Positions 35,037 to 45,672 of a DNA stretch of 64,000 nucleotides are shown here, one piece after another; the first letter of the stretch is position 1, and each line of letters starts with the position of its first letter. The notes under the pieces are model-generated. The model saw only the letters and a list, made by a program, of their open reading frames with translations, made no database searches and was not told the DNA's origin. Made by a program: the position numbers and the translations under genes. The DNA comes from Calonectria ilicicola (taxonomy: Eukaryota > Ascomycota > Sordariomycetes > Hypocreales > Nectriaceae): contig CP085828.1 of the NCBI GenBank assembly GCA_020809705.1, forward strand, positions 3,038,001 through 3,102,000, given 5' to 3'.

Positions 35037-38000
35037 CTAATCAAACACATCCGTTGCGAAACGCTCGTTCCTGTTCTTATCGAACCACGCCCTCGCCACC
35101 TCCAGAGTGATGTCCTTGTCGGCGTATTCCTTGCTCCACTCCTGGGCCAGCTTAATGCAGACCTCGTCGATTGCCTTGCCAACCTCGCGGCTTCCGCAGA
35201 TGTATGCCTTTGCGCCGCGGTTCCAGAGAGGGAACACGTCAGCGCGGTCGTGGTAGAGCCGGTCCTGCACGTACTTGCAGCCCTCCGACTTGTCCGTGGC
35301 GCGCGAGTATGCGCGGCGAACCTCGATGGCACCCAGCTTCTCCCAGTTGTCAAAGTCGGTCTTGTAGAGGTCATCGATCTCTGGGTCGCGGCAGCCGTAG
35401 AAGATCAGGGCGGGAGCGAGGTCACGGCCGGCGGCGAGCATGGCGGCACGTTCCTGGGCAAAGCCGCGGAACGGCGCAAGACCGCTGCCGGCAGCGATGC
35501 AGATGATTGGGGTATTTTCAGCATCGCGGGGGAGGTGGAATGCTTCTGTAGATTGTCGGACAGCTACGTGGAGCTTCTCGCCGGCATTGAGCTCGGAGAG
35601 GAAGCTTGATGCGACACCAACGTGGCGGCCCTGGCCAGACAGGGATGGGGCATCAAGGAGAGAGTAGGTCAGAGTCGCCACCGTAGGATTAGCCAGAGGG
35701 GAGGATGAGATGGAGCTATCAAGGTCGGTTAGTTGTGTTCTGCTAGGGGGCTTATTGGCACGACTTACTATTGTCGAACTCTCATCGGAGGCAACATGGA
35801 GAGGTACGAGCTGATTGGGAGAGAAATGGAAGGAAACTTCTCGAGGAGTTCCAGAACAGAGACTCGCTTGTCGGTGATCTTTTCTTGGTAGTTATCCCCA
35901 GCCAGTTTCTCAAGCTCCTGGATCGTAGACTTGTCCTCAGTTGCCCCTGCCAGCACCGCAATGTTCTGTCCCGAGTTAGTTGAATCATCCCAAGAAAAAT
36001 GCAATATTTTTGCAACTTACTCTCTTAGTCGCCGGCTGCGATAGCTCGACATATGCGCTCAGGACATCCCAGGCGGACACGGGAATGTTGGTGGGCAAAT
36101 TGGTGGGCCTGTCGGACTGGATCTTGAGAGTGGCATCCCAGACTAAGCCGAAGCGACGGAAGACACGACCCACGGTGGCCTTGGGGTTGAGGGGCAAGAT
36201 GGCAAGGTAATCACCAGACCTATAGGTCATGCTGGATGGAAGCTGAATCTCGATGTGCTTCTTCACAGGCCCAGAGGCGGTCAGAGTCTTGGCTGAGACA
36301 ACAAAGGCCTCTTCGACGTCCTGACGCAGGGTTGTCTTGCGAGGGGTTGAAACCTCTACGGTGATGCCGGCCTGGATACCTGATGTCTCGAGGTTCTCCT
36401 CGGCGCCGTACTTTTCCTTGAGGGCGGGCCAAAGGGTCTCGTCCTCCCAGGTTTCGAAATCGCTAAACATGTCGCTGCTGGCCGCGTCGGCACTGCCCAT
36501 GGAAACCAGGCGGGTACCACCTAGTTTCTCTAGCGTCGAGTCAACAAGCTTGGGGATACGATGGAATGTCTGGGTCCAGTCATGGTGGCCACACCCGAAG
36601 ACTGCATAGTTGACCTTGTCCATCTCGTTGCCCTTGAGGTTTTCCATCCAGTTGACGAAATGAGCAGCATTAGTAGGCGGCTGGCCCTCGTACGAGGCGG
36701 TGATAATGACAACAGGGCGATCCTGGGGGAGATTCTGCTTTGCCTCATCAAGAGGGCCGATTTTGGAGGCCGAGAAACCATGGGTCGGAGCATCGGACGC
36801 GAGTCTCTGAGCAAGTGCTTCACAGGTACCACTGTTTGAACCGTAGTAGATAGCCAGAGGTTTTCCGTGAGAAGTCTCTGATGGTGACCGCGATGAGTCC
36901 CTCTTGGCCGGCTTTTTATCCAGGGAAGCCTTTCCAGCCAGACACTGCTCCAGCTCGGTAGCTGACATGCCATGTCGAAGGCTTGCCCGCATGTCAAAGT
37001 GGTCGGGCTTAAGGGTAAGGGTTTCCTTGATCTGAAGCTGGTAGTTGGGATCATTCATCGTAAAATTAAAGTTTTGAAACAGCATCGCCATGGCCATAAT
37101 GGCCTCTTGCCAAGCAAAGGGTCGTCCAATGCAGGCTCGCTTGCCGTTTCCAAACGGTTTCCAGCAATTGGGGAACTCTTCATTGAGGCGAGCAAAGTTT
37201 TCATCAGTCATTCTCTCGGGCTTGAACTCATGAGCGTCATCACCGTAGACGACGGGGTCAAGGTGAGCCTTGCTAATGAGTGCGCTGACAACCTCTCCTT
37301 TTTGGACAAGGTATTTGCCTCCAAGGACCGTGTCTTCATAGGCTTCAACGCTAAAAGCCCCGATGGTAGAGCGAAGTCGCAGAGCTTCGCGGAGTACCTA
37401 GGTGGACGTGTTAGTATACCTTCAATATTTTATGCGAAAGGGTCACGTACAGCACTGATGTATGGGAACTTGTTGAGATGTTCGACTGTGATGGCATCTC
37501 TACCCAAAACTCGATCTACTTCTTCTTGAACCTTCTGGTACTCTGCTGGGCTCTTGAGGAGGAGATAGAAAGAGAATGAGAGGAGGCCGGATGTGGTCTC
37601 GTGTCCAGCAATGAGAAAAGTGATGAGCTGGTTTGTAATGTTTTCGTCTGACAACTTCTCTCCGGTTTGAGGATCAACACCCTCAAGCATAGCCGCCAGC
37701 AAATCCTTGCGGCTACTAGGGTTCTGTTTTCTCGATTCGACCACCTCATCGGCAGTCTTCTTCATGAGCTCAATGTCGGCAAAATACTTCTCGGTTGCCG
37801 CCCGGTAAAGGAAGCCGGGTGTAATAGCAGGGCGTCTCTGTCTGTTGCCGGCTTCGGTCAGGAAGTCACCCATTGCCTCGATAAATGGGTGCATGTCATC
37901 TCGGTAAAAGGAATTAAAGCGAAAGTCCATGGCACACAGTGCAAGGGTGTCGAGGGCAAGGCGGGTGAAGTCTTCAGCAACATGGATTGGGGAGTGGGGA

Positions 38001-38457
38001 CCATGGCGAGCGAACTTCATGCAAAGCTGAGTAGCAATATCGTGCATGTCAGGGAACATTCCACGGATTGACAGAGGGCCAAAAGCTGGGACGAGGATTC
38101 GATGAGCTTTGCCCCAGTTGGGCTCATCATCGTGGGCCTGGTGATTGAGGTCAGGCAGTGCAGTTATAGAGCGAAGGGGTCAAGGCTTACCGTAAATAGT
38201 CCATCGTGGACACCTTCTCTGACGACTCCAAGGACGGTTTTGAGTGATTTGTGAAATCGCTTCTCATCGCAGGCTTCATTGACGAGAGCGTTTGATGACA
38301 CGAGGATCAGCGACTTGCTGCCGAAGCGGACTCTATAAATCTCGCCATATGTATCGGCCAGTCGATTGAGATCATTCATGGGACTGGTAGTGAACTCGCC
38401 AATATGGCCCAAAAATGGGAGCCCTCGTGGCTCTGGGATGGGGAGGAGCTCAGCCAT
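35037..38457 (-). CDS. Self-sufficient cytochrome P450:NADPH-P450 reductase fusion (CYP505/P450foxy type), 5 exons, 1068 aa
   Basis: Exons are 38457-38191, 38137-37451, 37397-36021, 35965-35769 and 35715-35037; all introns are GT-AG, 53-57 bp, in frame. The P450 half starts at MAELLPIPEPRG with no membrane anchor. It has the I-helix AGHETTSG, the ExxR in REALRLRS and the haem loop FGNGKRACIGR with ligand Cys407. A linker near 470-495 leads to a flavodoxin-like FMN domain (YGSNSGTCEALAQRL) and an FAD/NADPH ferredoxin-reductase domain (RQYSISSSP, GSGLAPFRGF, KAYICGSREV). Length and order match Fusarium P450foxy and bacterial P450BM3, which hydroxylate fatty acids at subterminal positions using NADPH without a separate reductase. 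Cytosolic location is likely. Some CYP505 members work in secondary metabolism, but no cluster partners flank this one. Confidence 0.94.
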
Positions 38458-41400
38458 GACGGTTGATGCTTGTGAATGAGGGGTCTGTGTGAAACTGATG
38501 AGGGGAAGAGGAGCGGCTCAACCTCGCCGAGAATCCTGGCGCCTTTTTAAGCAAACGTGCAGATGCAGTGACTCTCGTTGGACACGTGATAGACACTCTG
38601 CAGCAAATCGATGCTCTTGGCCCGATGTATGTATGTATGTACGCAGGTGTCGGGGTTGCTGTTGGCAGAGGTGACGCCGCGTGGCAATGCTGCTGCAGGA
38701 GACGCTCGAGGACAGAATGTGATGGAGTGAAACTTGAGTATTTGAGGGAGTCGGGGTGAATTTATGTAAAGTATGTGAGCTATTTGCGTTGTTATGATTG
38801 TTCTAGAGCCATGTTTCTCACGTCTTGTCTCTCTTATATTAATCGATTTGCTCGTTTGGGTAATACATTTGCATCGTCTAGCCAGCCCCCATGTCGGTAT
38901 CCCCGTCGCCGTGTGGCCAAGTCCGGCACCGGGATTCAGTGGGCAAACGGGCTCCGGCTCGAGCAGATTGGCCGGCGGACAGATGTCCCATAGCTGAAAG
39001 ACCGTTTCACAATTTGCCCAAGCCATCATTTGCTCTGCTCAAACTTGGCAAATGGCATCTGGTCCCACACGGGGCGCAGTGAGACCAGGGCTGGTGGCCA
39101 AGCTCGCAGATGAGCAGCCAATGACAGAGGCCGCATTCTCATCCCCAACGTTGCAGCTTCGGCACTGGGACGTCCGTGAGGTCGGATCGCGCTCGCGCCC
39201 GCGCCGACTTGGCCGAAAGCGAGTGCGTCGGGGAGGATTGTGGCGTTCTTAGAACGAGACACGAAGGATGATGCAGTGAACACGCACGACGAACGGCGGC
39301 TAAGCAAGTGGCTTCAACAAAGACGGACGATGAGCCACAGTCACGGAGAAATTTCAATACGCAAACAACAGCTAGCATGGGTAGATCAGATAAACTTTTA
39401 TTTTCGCATTGTTTTTTATTAGTAGAAACCTCTTGGCATCGGGCATATCAAAGAAATCCTGGGGTGTGATACGCCGACAATCCGCTGGAACGGACGGACT
39501 TGGTCAATTCTTGTGCCGTCCTAGCCAAAACAGACGTGCGCCACGTTGCGTCGATACGTCATCCCCACTCTCTGCCGAGGCGATCAGCGCTGTGGCGCTC
39601 CACTGCAAAGTCGCACAGGCCCGTTTTTGTGATCTGAAAAATATCCATGAAGACCCTATGCCCCGAGATGGATCTCAAGGTCACTCCCCCTCCTACCTCC
39701 AGCTTTTCAGCGACAAAGCAACAAAGGCGTGATTGGCTCATCTGCATTTGATATATCTCGCCCAAGATGTTGAATCAATCGCGATTGACATGAGACCACT
39801 CCAAAAACGATCGTTTTCTAGATGCACGCTAATTTAAGTGATTTATTTGGGTTTGACCATTTTCGATACACTTCTTGTCTGGCACTTATTCTCTAGCTTC
39901 ACGATCCAATACTGTTGCTGAGGTTGCTCAAACAGAGCACGGACCCGCTTTTTTTCTTCTTTCCCGCTGCAGATGTCCGCTATACGAAACTACGCCCGAA
40001 AATTGCACAACAAGAAGAAAAGTAGTCACGAAGCAACTAAAACGAAGTAAATCCTCATAGACCTTGAGAATACCGCGCTTTCATAGCGACTTTGTGCTCT
40101 ACCGATCAAACCAACTTGCATGATTCTTGCTGTCAAATGTGTGAGGCGAGCCAAGATCATTCCATTGACTTGCATGAGTGTGGCGGGGAACACGAGAAGT
40201 TGCACCAAATGACAGGGACAAATCTACCTAACTTGACCATACAGAACAAGGAATATTAGTTATCCGAAGGTATGCATGAAATCCTTGAGTCAATTTTGTC
40301 TTTACACTTTAGAGCGGTCTACTGTGGGAGTAGGGGACCCAGTAGAGAACCCAATCCAACAACCCACTCCCTTTCATATCCAACTGCTATTGGCGACCAC
40401 GTATTGTTCCATAAATAGGAGTCTATCTTGTGGGGTGTTTATCATTGTTGCTATTTTGCGCGAAAAAAAAAATAATAAACAGCAAACTCAACAACAATGG
40501 CGCCACAGGGTGGCACATGGAACCTGTATTCAACAACTTTATTTTGGTCTTTCATTTACCCGGGAGAAAAGAACAGTCGACTGCATGAACCTTATTACGG
40601 TTACATTAGCAACTACGTTGAACCCTTGTCATTGTGTCAACCCAAGCAGACTCTACCCGACGGCCCCTGAACACGTCCGACCCCAAATTAGCCACCCGAA
40701 TTTGCTTTCTCCGGTCTCCTTGGTGAAGAGGCCTCTATTGGCGTTATATTTATCCTTCATTGTATTATACAATGCCGAATTTGACATTGGTAGTTTAGCA
40801 AGCCTTGGTCATCTAGCAAACACTCACCATTGTAAAGTTATTTGACCAGCTACACGTTGAACCGAAATGGCTATACAGACTTTTTACGGCTGTAGTAAGG
40901 TAATGCTGTGCTCTTAGGGGCATTATTTTTACGGCCTTGGTGGAGTGAATCCAATGTGGTGGGGAGACCTTACAACGGGTTATGATAAGATAGCCAACGA
41001 CATGTGTTAAGCCTCACGTTTCTTGCATCCTGGCTTGATTAGGTCTCTGTCTGACATCTATGATCTCCAGGAGAGCTAAATAAGCGCAACTCAAGTATTT
41101 ACATTAAAACGATAGGTTATACTCGATTCTGACATAGAATGAACAAAAAGCAAATAGTAAATGTCGGTTCATGATAAATACATCAATTTCTCGGGTCCTT
41201 AACAGATCATCTTGGATTTAAGATTCGTATCCATGGTTGATGATTTAATCCACCTTTTGAAGTAAATATACAACGTGGTCTATCGCATTTCTAAAGTATT
41301 TATTGGGTTGGACTGAACAAGGCATTCGCAATTCTGATGTTCCAGTGGCGGGAAAATTACACCTGCCGACAGATGCTTTAATACAGAATAGAAACCAGGA

Positions 41401-41549
41401 CTGGGGAACTCAGCACTATGTCACAACAAAGTAATTTTTGTCCATTGCCATATTGTTATGATACCCGTCTACCGGGGAAAGGAGGGTGCGAGCGCATAGT
41501 GATGCGGCTTTCAGAACCCATCACAAAAATAGCCCCGAATAATATTCAT
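38458..41549. other. Intergenic, upstream of the CYP505-type gene
   Basis: About 3.1 kb. 38458-38700 should include the P450 promoter and contains a short TGTA repeat near 38626-38642. 40000-41420 becomes AT-rich. The only coding-like item is the 57-codon frame at 40497-40670, listed separately. No RNA gene found. Confidence 0.45.
40497..40670 (+). CDS. Small open frame with a strong start context, 57 aa, doubtful
   Basis: An ATG in the context CAACAATGG, close to the fungal optimum, opens a 57-codon frame ending at TGA 40668-40670. The peptide begins MAPQGGTWNLYSTTL and has no motif, signal peptide or domain I recognise. A second frame (40276-40845) is open across the same stretch, so chance is a real explanation in this gene-poor region. 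It could also be an exon of a decayed gene. I list it only because of the start context. Confidence 0.12.
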   Translation: MAPQGGTWNLYSTTLFWSFIYPGEKNSRLHEPYYGYISNYVEPLSLCQPKQTLPDGP

Positions 41550-42260
41550 TTAAGCTGTTTTTTGTGGTCGCTGCAGCCACCATTCGGTGAAAACAAGATT
41601 TGGCATCCAGCAAAGAAACCCTTCGGCACTCAGAGCCCCTTCCATAGAAAACCCACAAACAACCAACAGCGGCAGCTGCCATCGTAGCATCACAGCGGCG
41701 TAAGTCAGCGAGTAGTTCCTTGCCATCCAAACGCGATGCCCTTTGATGTCTCCATTCCATATGGCCTGCAGCGCAATACAGCAGGAGAATAGCCACAAAG
41801 CAGCCAGTGTTGCAAACCCCACCTGTCCAATTGGGTAGGCATAGCTGTTGAACGTGACCCAAAAGCCACCGATGGCGCTTGATATATTGGAGAAGGCGTA
41901 AATACGCCCAAGTATTCGGTGGGATTTCGGGCTCTTGGTCCGGAATTCTTTATGGAACTGGAATGGCCCTGTCCCGAGGGCAATCAAACCGCCAATGATG
42001 TGGAACCATCCAGCAGGCGTACTAAACATTCGAGTCTTGACTTCTTGGTTTGCAACGCGAGTTGGAAGTGCGACGAGGAGGGCATATACAGCGACTATGA
42101 TGGCACACACTGCCAACAGCCACCATCTAGTGTTTGCTGACGATTTCTTTTGGGAGAGTTGACCAGGAGCTAAAGCCCCCGTCGCTGAGGTCGGAGCAAC
42201 TGGCTTGCCATTGGAAGCCCACCCGCTGCTGGTTCCGTTGAGGCGTCTGGTGGGTGTCAT
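41550..42260 (-). CDS. DUF2306 family integral membrane protein, 236 aa
   Basis: A single-exon protein with about five predicted membrane spans: WWLLAVCAIIVAVYALLVAL, GWFHIIGGLIALGTGPFQF, a segment at SSAIGGFWVTFNS, GFATLAALWLFSCCIALQAI, and RWQLPLLVVCGF. Between spans 2 and 3 is SPKSHRILGRIYAFS, the conserved His/Arg-Gly-Arg loop of DUF2306, and after span 4 the GHRVWMARNY motif. The family occurs in bacteria and fungi and has no settled function; charged conserved residues in the membrane resemble redox or carrier proteins, but that is inference. I start at 42260 (MTPTRRLNG); an in-frame ATG at 42332 would add 24 residues. No functional link to neighbours is apparent. Confidence 0.78.
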   Translation of the reverse strand: MTPTRRLNGTSSGWASNGKPVAPTSATGALAPGQLSQKKSSANTRWWLLAVCAIIVAVYALLVALPTRVANQEVKTRMFSTPAGWFHIIGGLIALGTGPFQFHKEFRTKSPKSHRILGRIYAFSNISSAIGGFWVTFNSYAYPIGQVGFATLAALWLFSCCIALQAIWNGDIKGHRVWMARNYSLTYAAVMLRWQLPLLVVCGFSMEGALSAEGFLCWMPNLVFTEWWLQRPQKTA

Positions 42261-44208
42261 AGTCTTTGTTCGAGTTTCAACTTGGTAACCGACAATAGTT
42301 GAAGATGAACAGTAAGTATAACTGTAATTCAAGATTATGATGACAAATCAGTATTCTCGTAGTGGTTGATTGAAGATAAGCTGACATTGGACCTCACATA
42401 TATGTAGTCCTCTACTTCGGGCCCCGTTAATGATGAGAGTTCAGATGTGTGGGTCCGAAGGCCCGGAGCCGCAGAGCACCGGGCCCCGACTTCACGGAGG
42501 TCTTCCGGCAGCGCATGACACCCGAGACTTAATTGTATATAGGGTTTTTAATTTATAGAGCTTCTGGTCATCTTCATGTCATATTTCACATTCCGGGCCC
42601 TAGACCAGAACCGGCTCTCGGAAGCTGTCCTTCACACCACACAGCTTTAATTTTCGCAATGTGGCAAAGGTCACGAACTAGGCTTGGACATTTCTAGCCC
42701 TCTGTGGATATCTCTTCAATGGATAATAATATGCTTTCAACATCATTCTAAACTAGACGGCTGATTTTGGGAAAGAAAAAAAGACACCAACAAGTCAAAT
42801 AACTGGCAAGGACGTGACAGAAAAGAAGAATGGCTCCTTTGAATGGTGTCTGCGACTACTGCTACAGCGCTATACACCAACCACCATATACTTTGAGTTA
42901 TCGCCTCGACCTGTTGTACTATTGTACTATAAATCCATGGAAACATCTAAGTCTTGCTCAGCCCATCAGTCAATCAATCTGATTGGCGTACCCACCCGCA
43001 ATAATTCACAGCCTTGCGTCGGGCCCCGAGCCTGTCCCATCCCCATGCCATGTCCCAACTAGGCCGAAATTGGGGTCTGGAGTGGCAGTGGCACCCAATT
43101 GGCCCAAACAGTGAGCGGCCATGACTCCCTAGCCAATCATGCGCCGGTCCGCCTCGCGGCTCGCTTGACACTAGTGGACCACACCTGCGCGGCCTGCCGG
43201 TGGAAACGGCCCAATAACCACAAAGTCCAGACGAAAAAGAAGCTTCCTGTGGGCAACGCGCACCGCACGACAAGGGGCGGGAAGCAAGCATCGACCTGTC
43301 AAGGGGCCCGCCCTTGCATCTCCGTTGCCCTGCCGCGAAACGGCCGATCGCACCGTTTGAAGAAAGAAAAAAAAAAACAGACAGACTACACGCCGCTGCA
43401 GACAACGGTTTGAGGACCCTGAAAATCCCCAGCGGAGCAAGGTGGGCTGGGGCGGCGTGTTTCCCGCTCTCACTCTCCCCTTCCCACCAACCGCCGACGC
43501 GAGTTTCTATTGTTGTCGTTGGTCCGGCCTCGACCTGCATTGCTGCAGCCTGGATTGCCGGAAAGTCGTCAACGCCCGGCAACACGACTGTGCAATCGTT
43601 CCGTGCACGCCGTGGCGATGACGGTGTTGCCGGAAGCCCACGTGGCGAATCAGCCCACGGCAATGCACCAGGCCGAATGTTGCTCGAAGCCTGGGTATAT
43701 ACTTAGTTCTCTCTTTTCTCTTCGCTTCGCTTTGAATTCTCTTTGTCATAACTCTGTATGCGCTGACCTCGAGTCCAAAAATGCCGCTGTTGCCGTCGCA
43801 ATAGACGAGTGTATCCTTGTTGAAACTGTAACACGTTCTCATTCAAAGGGTTTGCATGAATTCCATCTATCCGTCTATGAAGTATATGTCAAAATGGAAC
43901 ATTTCACCCAGAAGATTGATGAAATATGACACTCTTGTATATAATGACAAACCCCCTTTTTTTAATAATCCCTAATGCTAAAGCCACATGCATATCATGA
44001 TACCTTGTAAAAACTCCTCACTCCAAATCTATCTATGTAAATCCTATAGAAATGCCCAGGTAAAAAATGCCATATACCAGTTTCGTTATCCATAAACCCC
44101 AACCAATTTTATGCAGATGATGACCCATTGTTCATTATGGTGCATTACATTATTATCGAATCCCTAAGATTCTCTATTTTTTTATTTCTCCCCACCCCTT
44201 TTTCTTTT
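42261..44208. other. Intergenic between the DUF2306 and arrestin-like genes
   Basis: About 1.9 kb. The proximal part (42261-42500) should include the DUF2306 promoter and contains a cluster of GGGCCC/CCGGGCCC-like strings at about 42418-42494, with a similar string at about 42592-42600. The distal part (43900-44208) is AT-rich and is the 3' side of the arrestin-like gene. No gene supported. Confidence 0.4.
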
Positions 44209-45672
44209 TTAGTTCACGGCAACCGTTGGTCGTCGCAAATCGTCGTATCCGGGAAGGATGCTGCTCTCTTGGAACCGAGCTGATGGAACCTGCATCAAAC
44301 GCGGTTGAAGGTGGATATCAGCAGCCTCAGCTTCAGCAGCTGCAACAGCGCTTTCAAACGAAGGTAGCTCGTCACCCTGTACAGGATCGTGAATATTTTC
44401 AACAGTAACCTGAAGAGGGAGTACGAGATTGACGTTAGTGTTCATAGGTCCCACAGAGAGGGTCAAGTGGATAAAATATGATCGGCCGCTAATGCAAGAA
44501 TTGAAAGTTGGAAGAAAGAATTTCTTGTTGCCCATGGGCAATGTAAACGGAACTTTTAGTGTCGCAATCTGGCGGTTGGAAGGTATGGTAGACGCCTTGC
44601 TATGGCCACCTGAAGAGGCATCTGAGTCAGATGCATACCCTTCAGGCATCCCACTGCTGGAGTAACCAGAGTCACGTCGTTGTGGTTCAGTCGCAAACTG
44701 CCAGCACAATGCGTCGACAGGGGCAATGGGGATTGTAGTGGTCGTTGAGTATGTGAGGCAGGGGCTGCTTTGGTGCTTGATACGGGCTCCCATGTTGGGA
44801 AGGTGGTTCATGGGAGCGTTGCTAAAGAATGTAGTCGACTGAAGCTTGGCCGTGACGGAGTTGATCTTAGGAGCGGTGCAGTTAGCAGAAACGGCATCAA
44901 AGTCCAAGTTAATCCTCATCAAGGACTCGTTTGCATGCAGGCCATCGGCGGAAAGCATAACTGCGCTAGGCTGTGTGGCCGTGGCAGTAAGCTTTCCCTG
45001 CTTAGCAGAGAAGATGTTTTTGCGGATTGTTTTGGACTTTGAAAGCTGGTATCTCTCATCCTTGGGGGAGATATCAAGAGGTGCATCTTCAGATAGCGAG
45101 GGCAGGACCTTGACCAGGTGGAAACCCTCAAGGGGCATGGTGCGACCCTCTTCGGGAGTCTCGTGAAAGACACCAGCCCTAATTGAGTATTCAACGTTGG
45201 CCATCTCAGGAGATTGGTCGTTGTGTTCCCAAAACCCCATTGTGGGAGGGAGTCTCAGATGGGCGTCCCGGACAGCTGGATGCTCAACATGATGGGTGCA
45301 GGCGCCCAAGGTAAGCTGATGGGGGACAACAAAGTTGAAGGGAATAGTGTAGGTGCGTCCCGCCTGGAAAACGCGAGGGTTGGGAAAGTCTGCTGCACGA
45401 ACGGGCATGCGAAGCTTCATGAAGGGGCGGGATGCGTAGGTGGCGTACTGGTTGACAAAGTCAACACGGGTATAAGCCGCACCAGTGAAGAGAATCTCCA
45501 AGTCACTGAAAGGAACATCGTGCGTCGTGTTCACAATGACATGACCGGAAACGGATGAACCAGAGGTGTAAGCCTTGGAGCTCCAGTGGTTGTCAAGTTT
45601 GATGTCAAGACCTGGCTTACCAACGCGAGGTCGGTTCGCACGAGGTCCGGAGTCGGTGGACAAAGAAGCCAT
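44209..45672 (-). CDS. Arrestin-like trafficking adaptor with C-terminal LPxY motif, 487 aa
   Basis: A single-exon protein with an arrestin N-terminal-like beta-sandwich opening near residue 18 (GLDIKLDNHWSSKAYTSG, then SGHVIVNT and DLEILFTGAAYTR) and a C-terminal arrestin lobe (LKVPFTLPMGNKKFFLPTF to LPLQVTVENI). A Ser-rich linker (DSGYSSSGMPEGYASDSDASSG) precedes the C lobe. Near the end LPGY (473-476) is an LPxY variant of the PY motif used by arrestin-related adaptors to bind Nedd4/Rsp5 ubiquitin ligases. Such proteins direct ubiquitination and endocytosis of plasma-membrane transporters. The chosen ATG at 45672 directly precedes conserved sequence; the same frame has an upstream ATG at 45849, but the extra 59 residues look like leader. 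The cargo cannot be predicted. Its possible route, MVB sorting, would also use BRO1. Confidence 0.8.
   Translation of the reverse strand: MASLSTDSGPRANRPRVGKPGLDIKLDNHWSSKAYTSGSSVSGHVIVNTTHDVPFSDLEILFTGAAYTRVDFVNQYATYASRPFMKLRMPVRAADFPNPRVFQAGRTYTIPFNFVVPHQLTLGACTHHVEHPAVRDAHLRLPPTMGFWEHNDQSPEMANVEYSIRAGVFHETPEEGRTMPLEGFHLVKVLPSLSEDAPLDISPKDERYQLSKSKTIRKNIFSAKQGKLTATATQPSAVMLSADGLHANESLMRINLDFDAVSANCTAPKINSVTAKLQSTTFFSNAPMNHLPNMGARIKHQSSPCLTYSTTTTIPIAPVDALCWQFATEPQRRDSGYSSSGMPEGYASDSDASSGGHSKASTIPSNRQIATLKVPFTLPMGNKKFFLPTFNSCISGRSYFIHLTLSVGPMNTNVNLVLPLQVTVENIHDPVQGDELPSFESAVAAAEAEAADIHLQPRLMQVPSARFQESSILPGYDDLRRPTVAVN

Noticed and set aside
40276..40845. 189-codon plus-strand open frame
   Set aside because: No domain or signal recognised, poor composition (Gln/Lys runs from an A-rich tract), and another open frame shares the interval.
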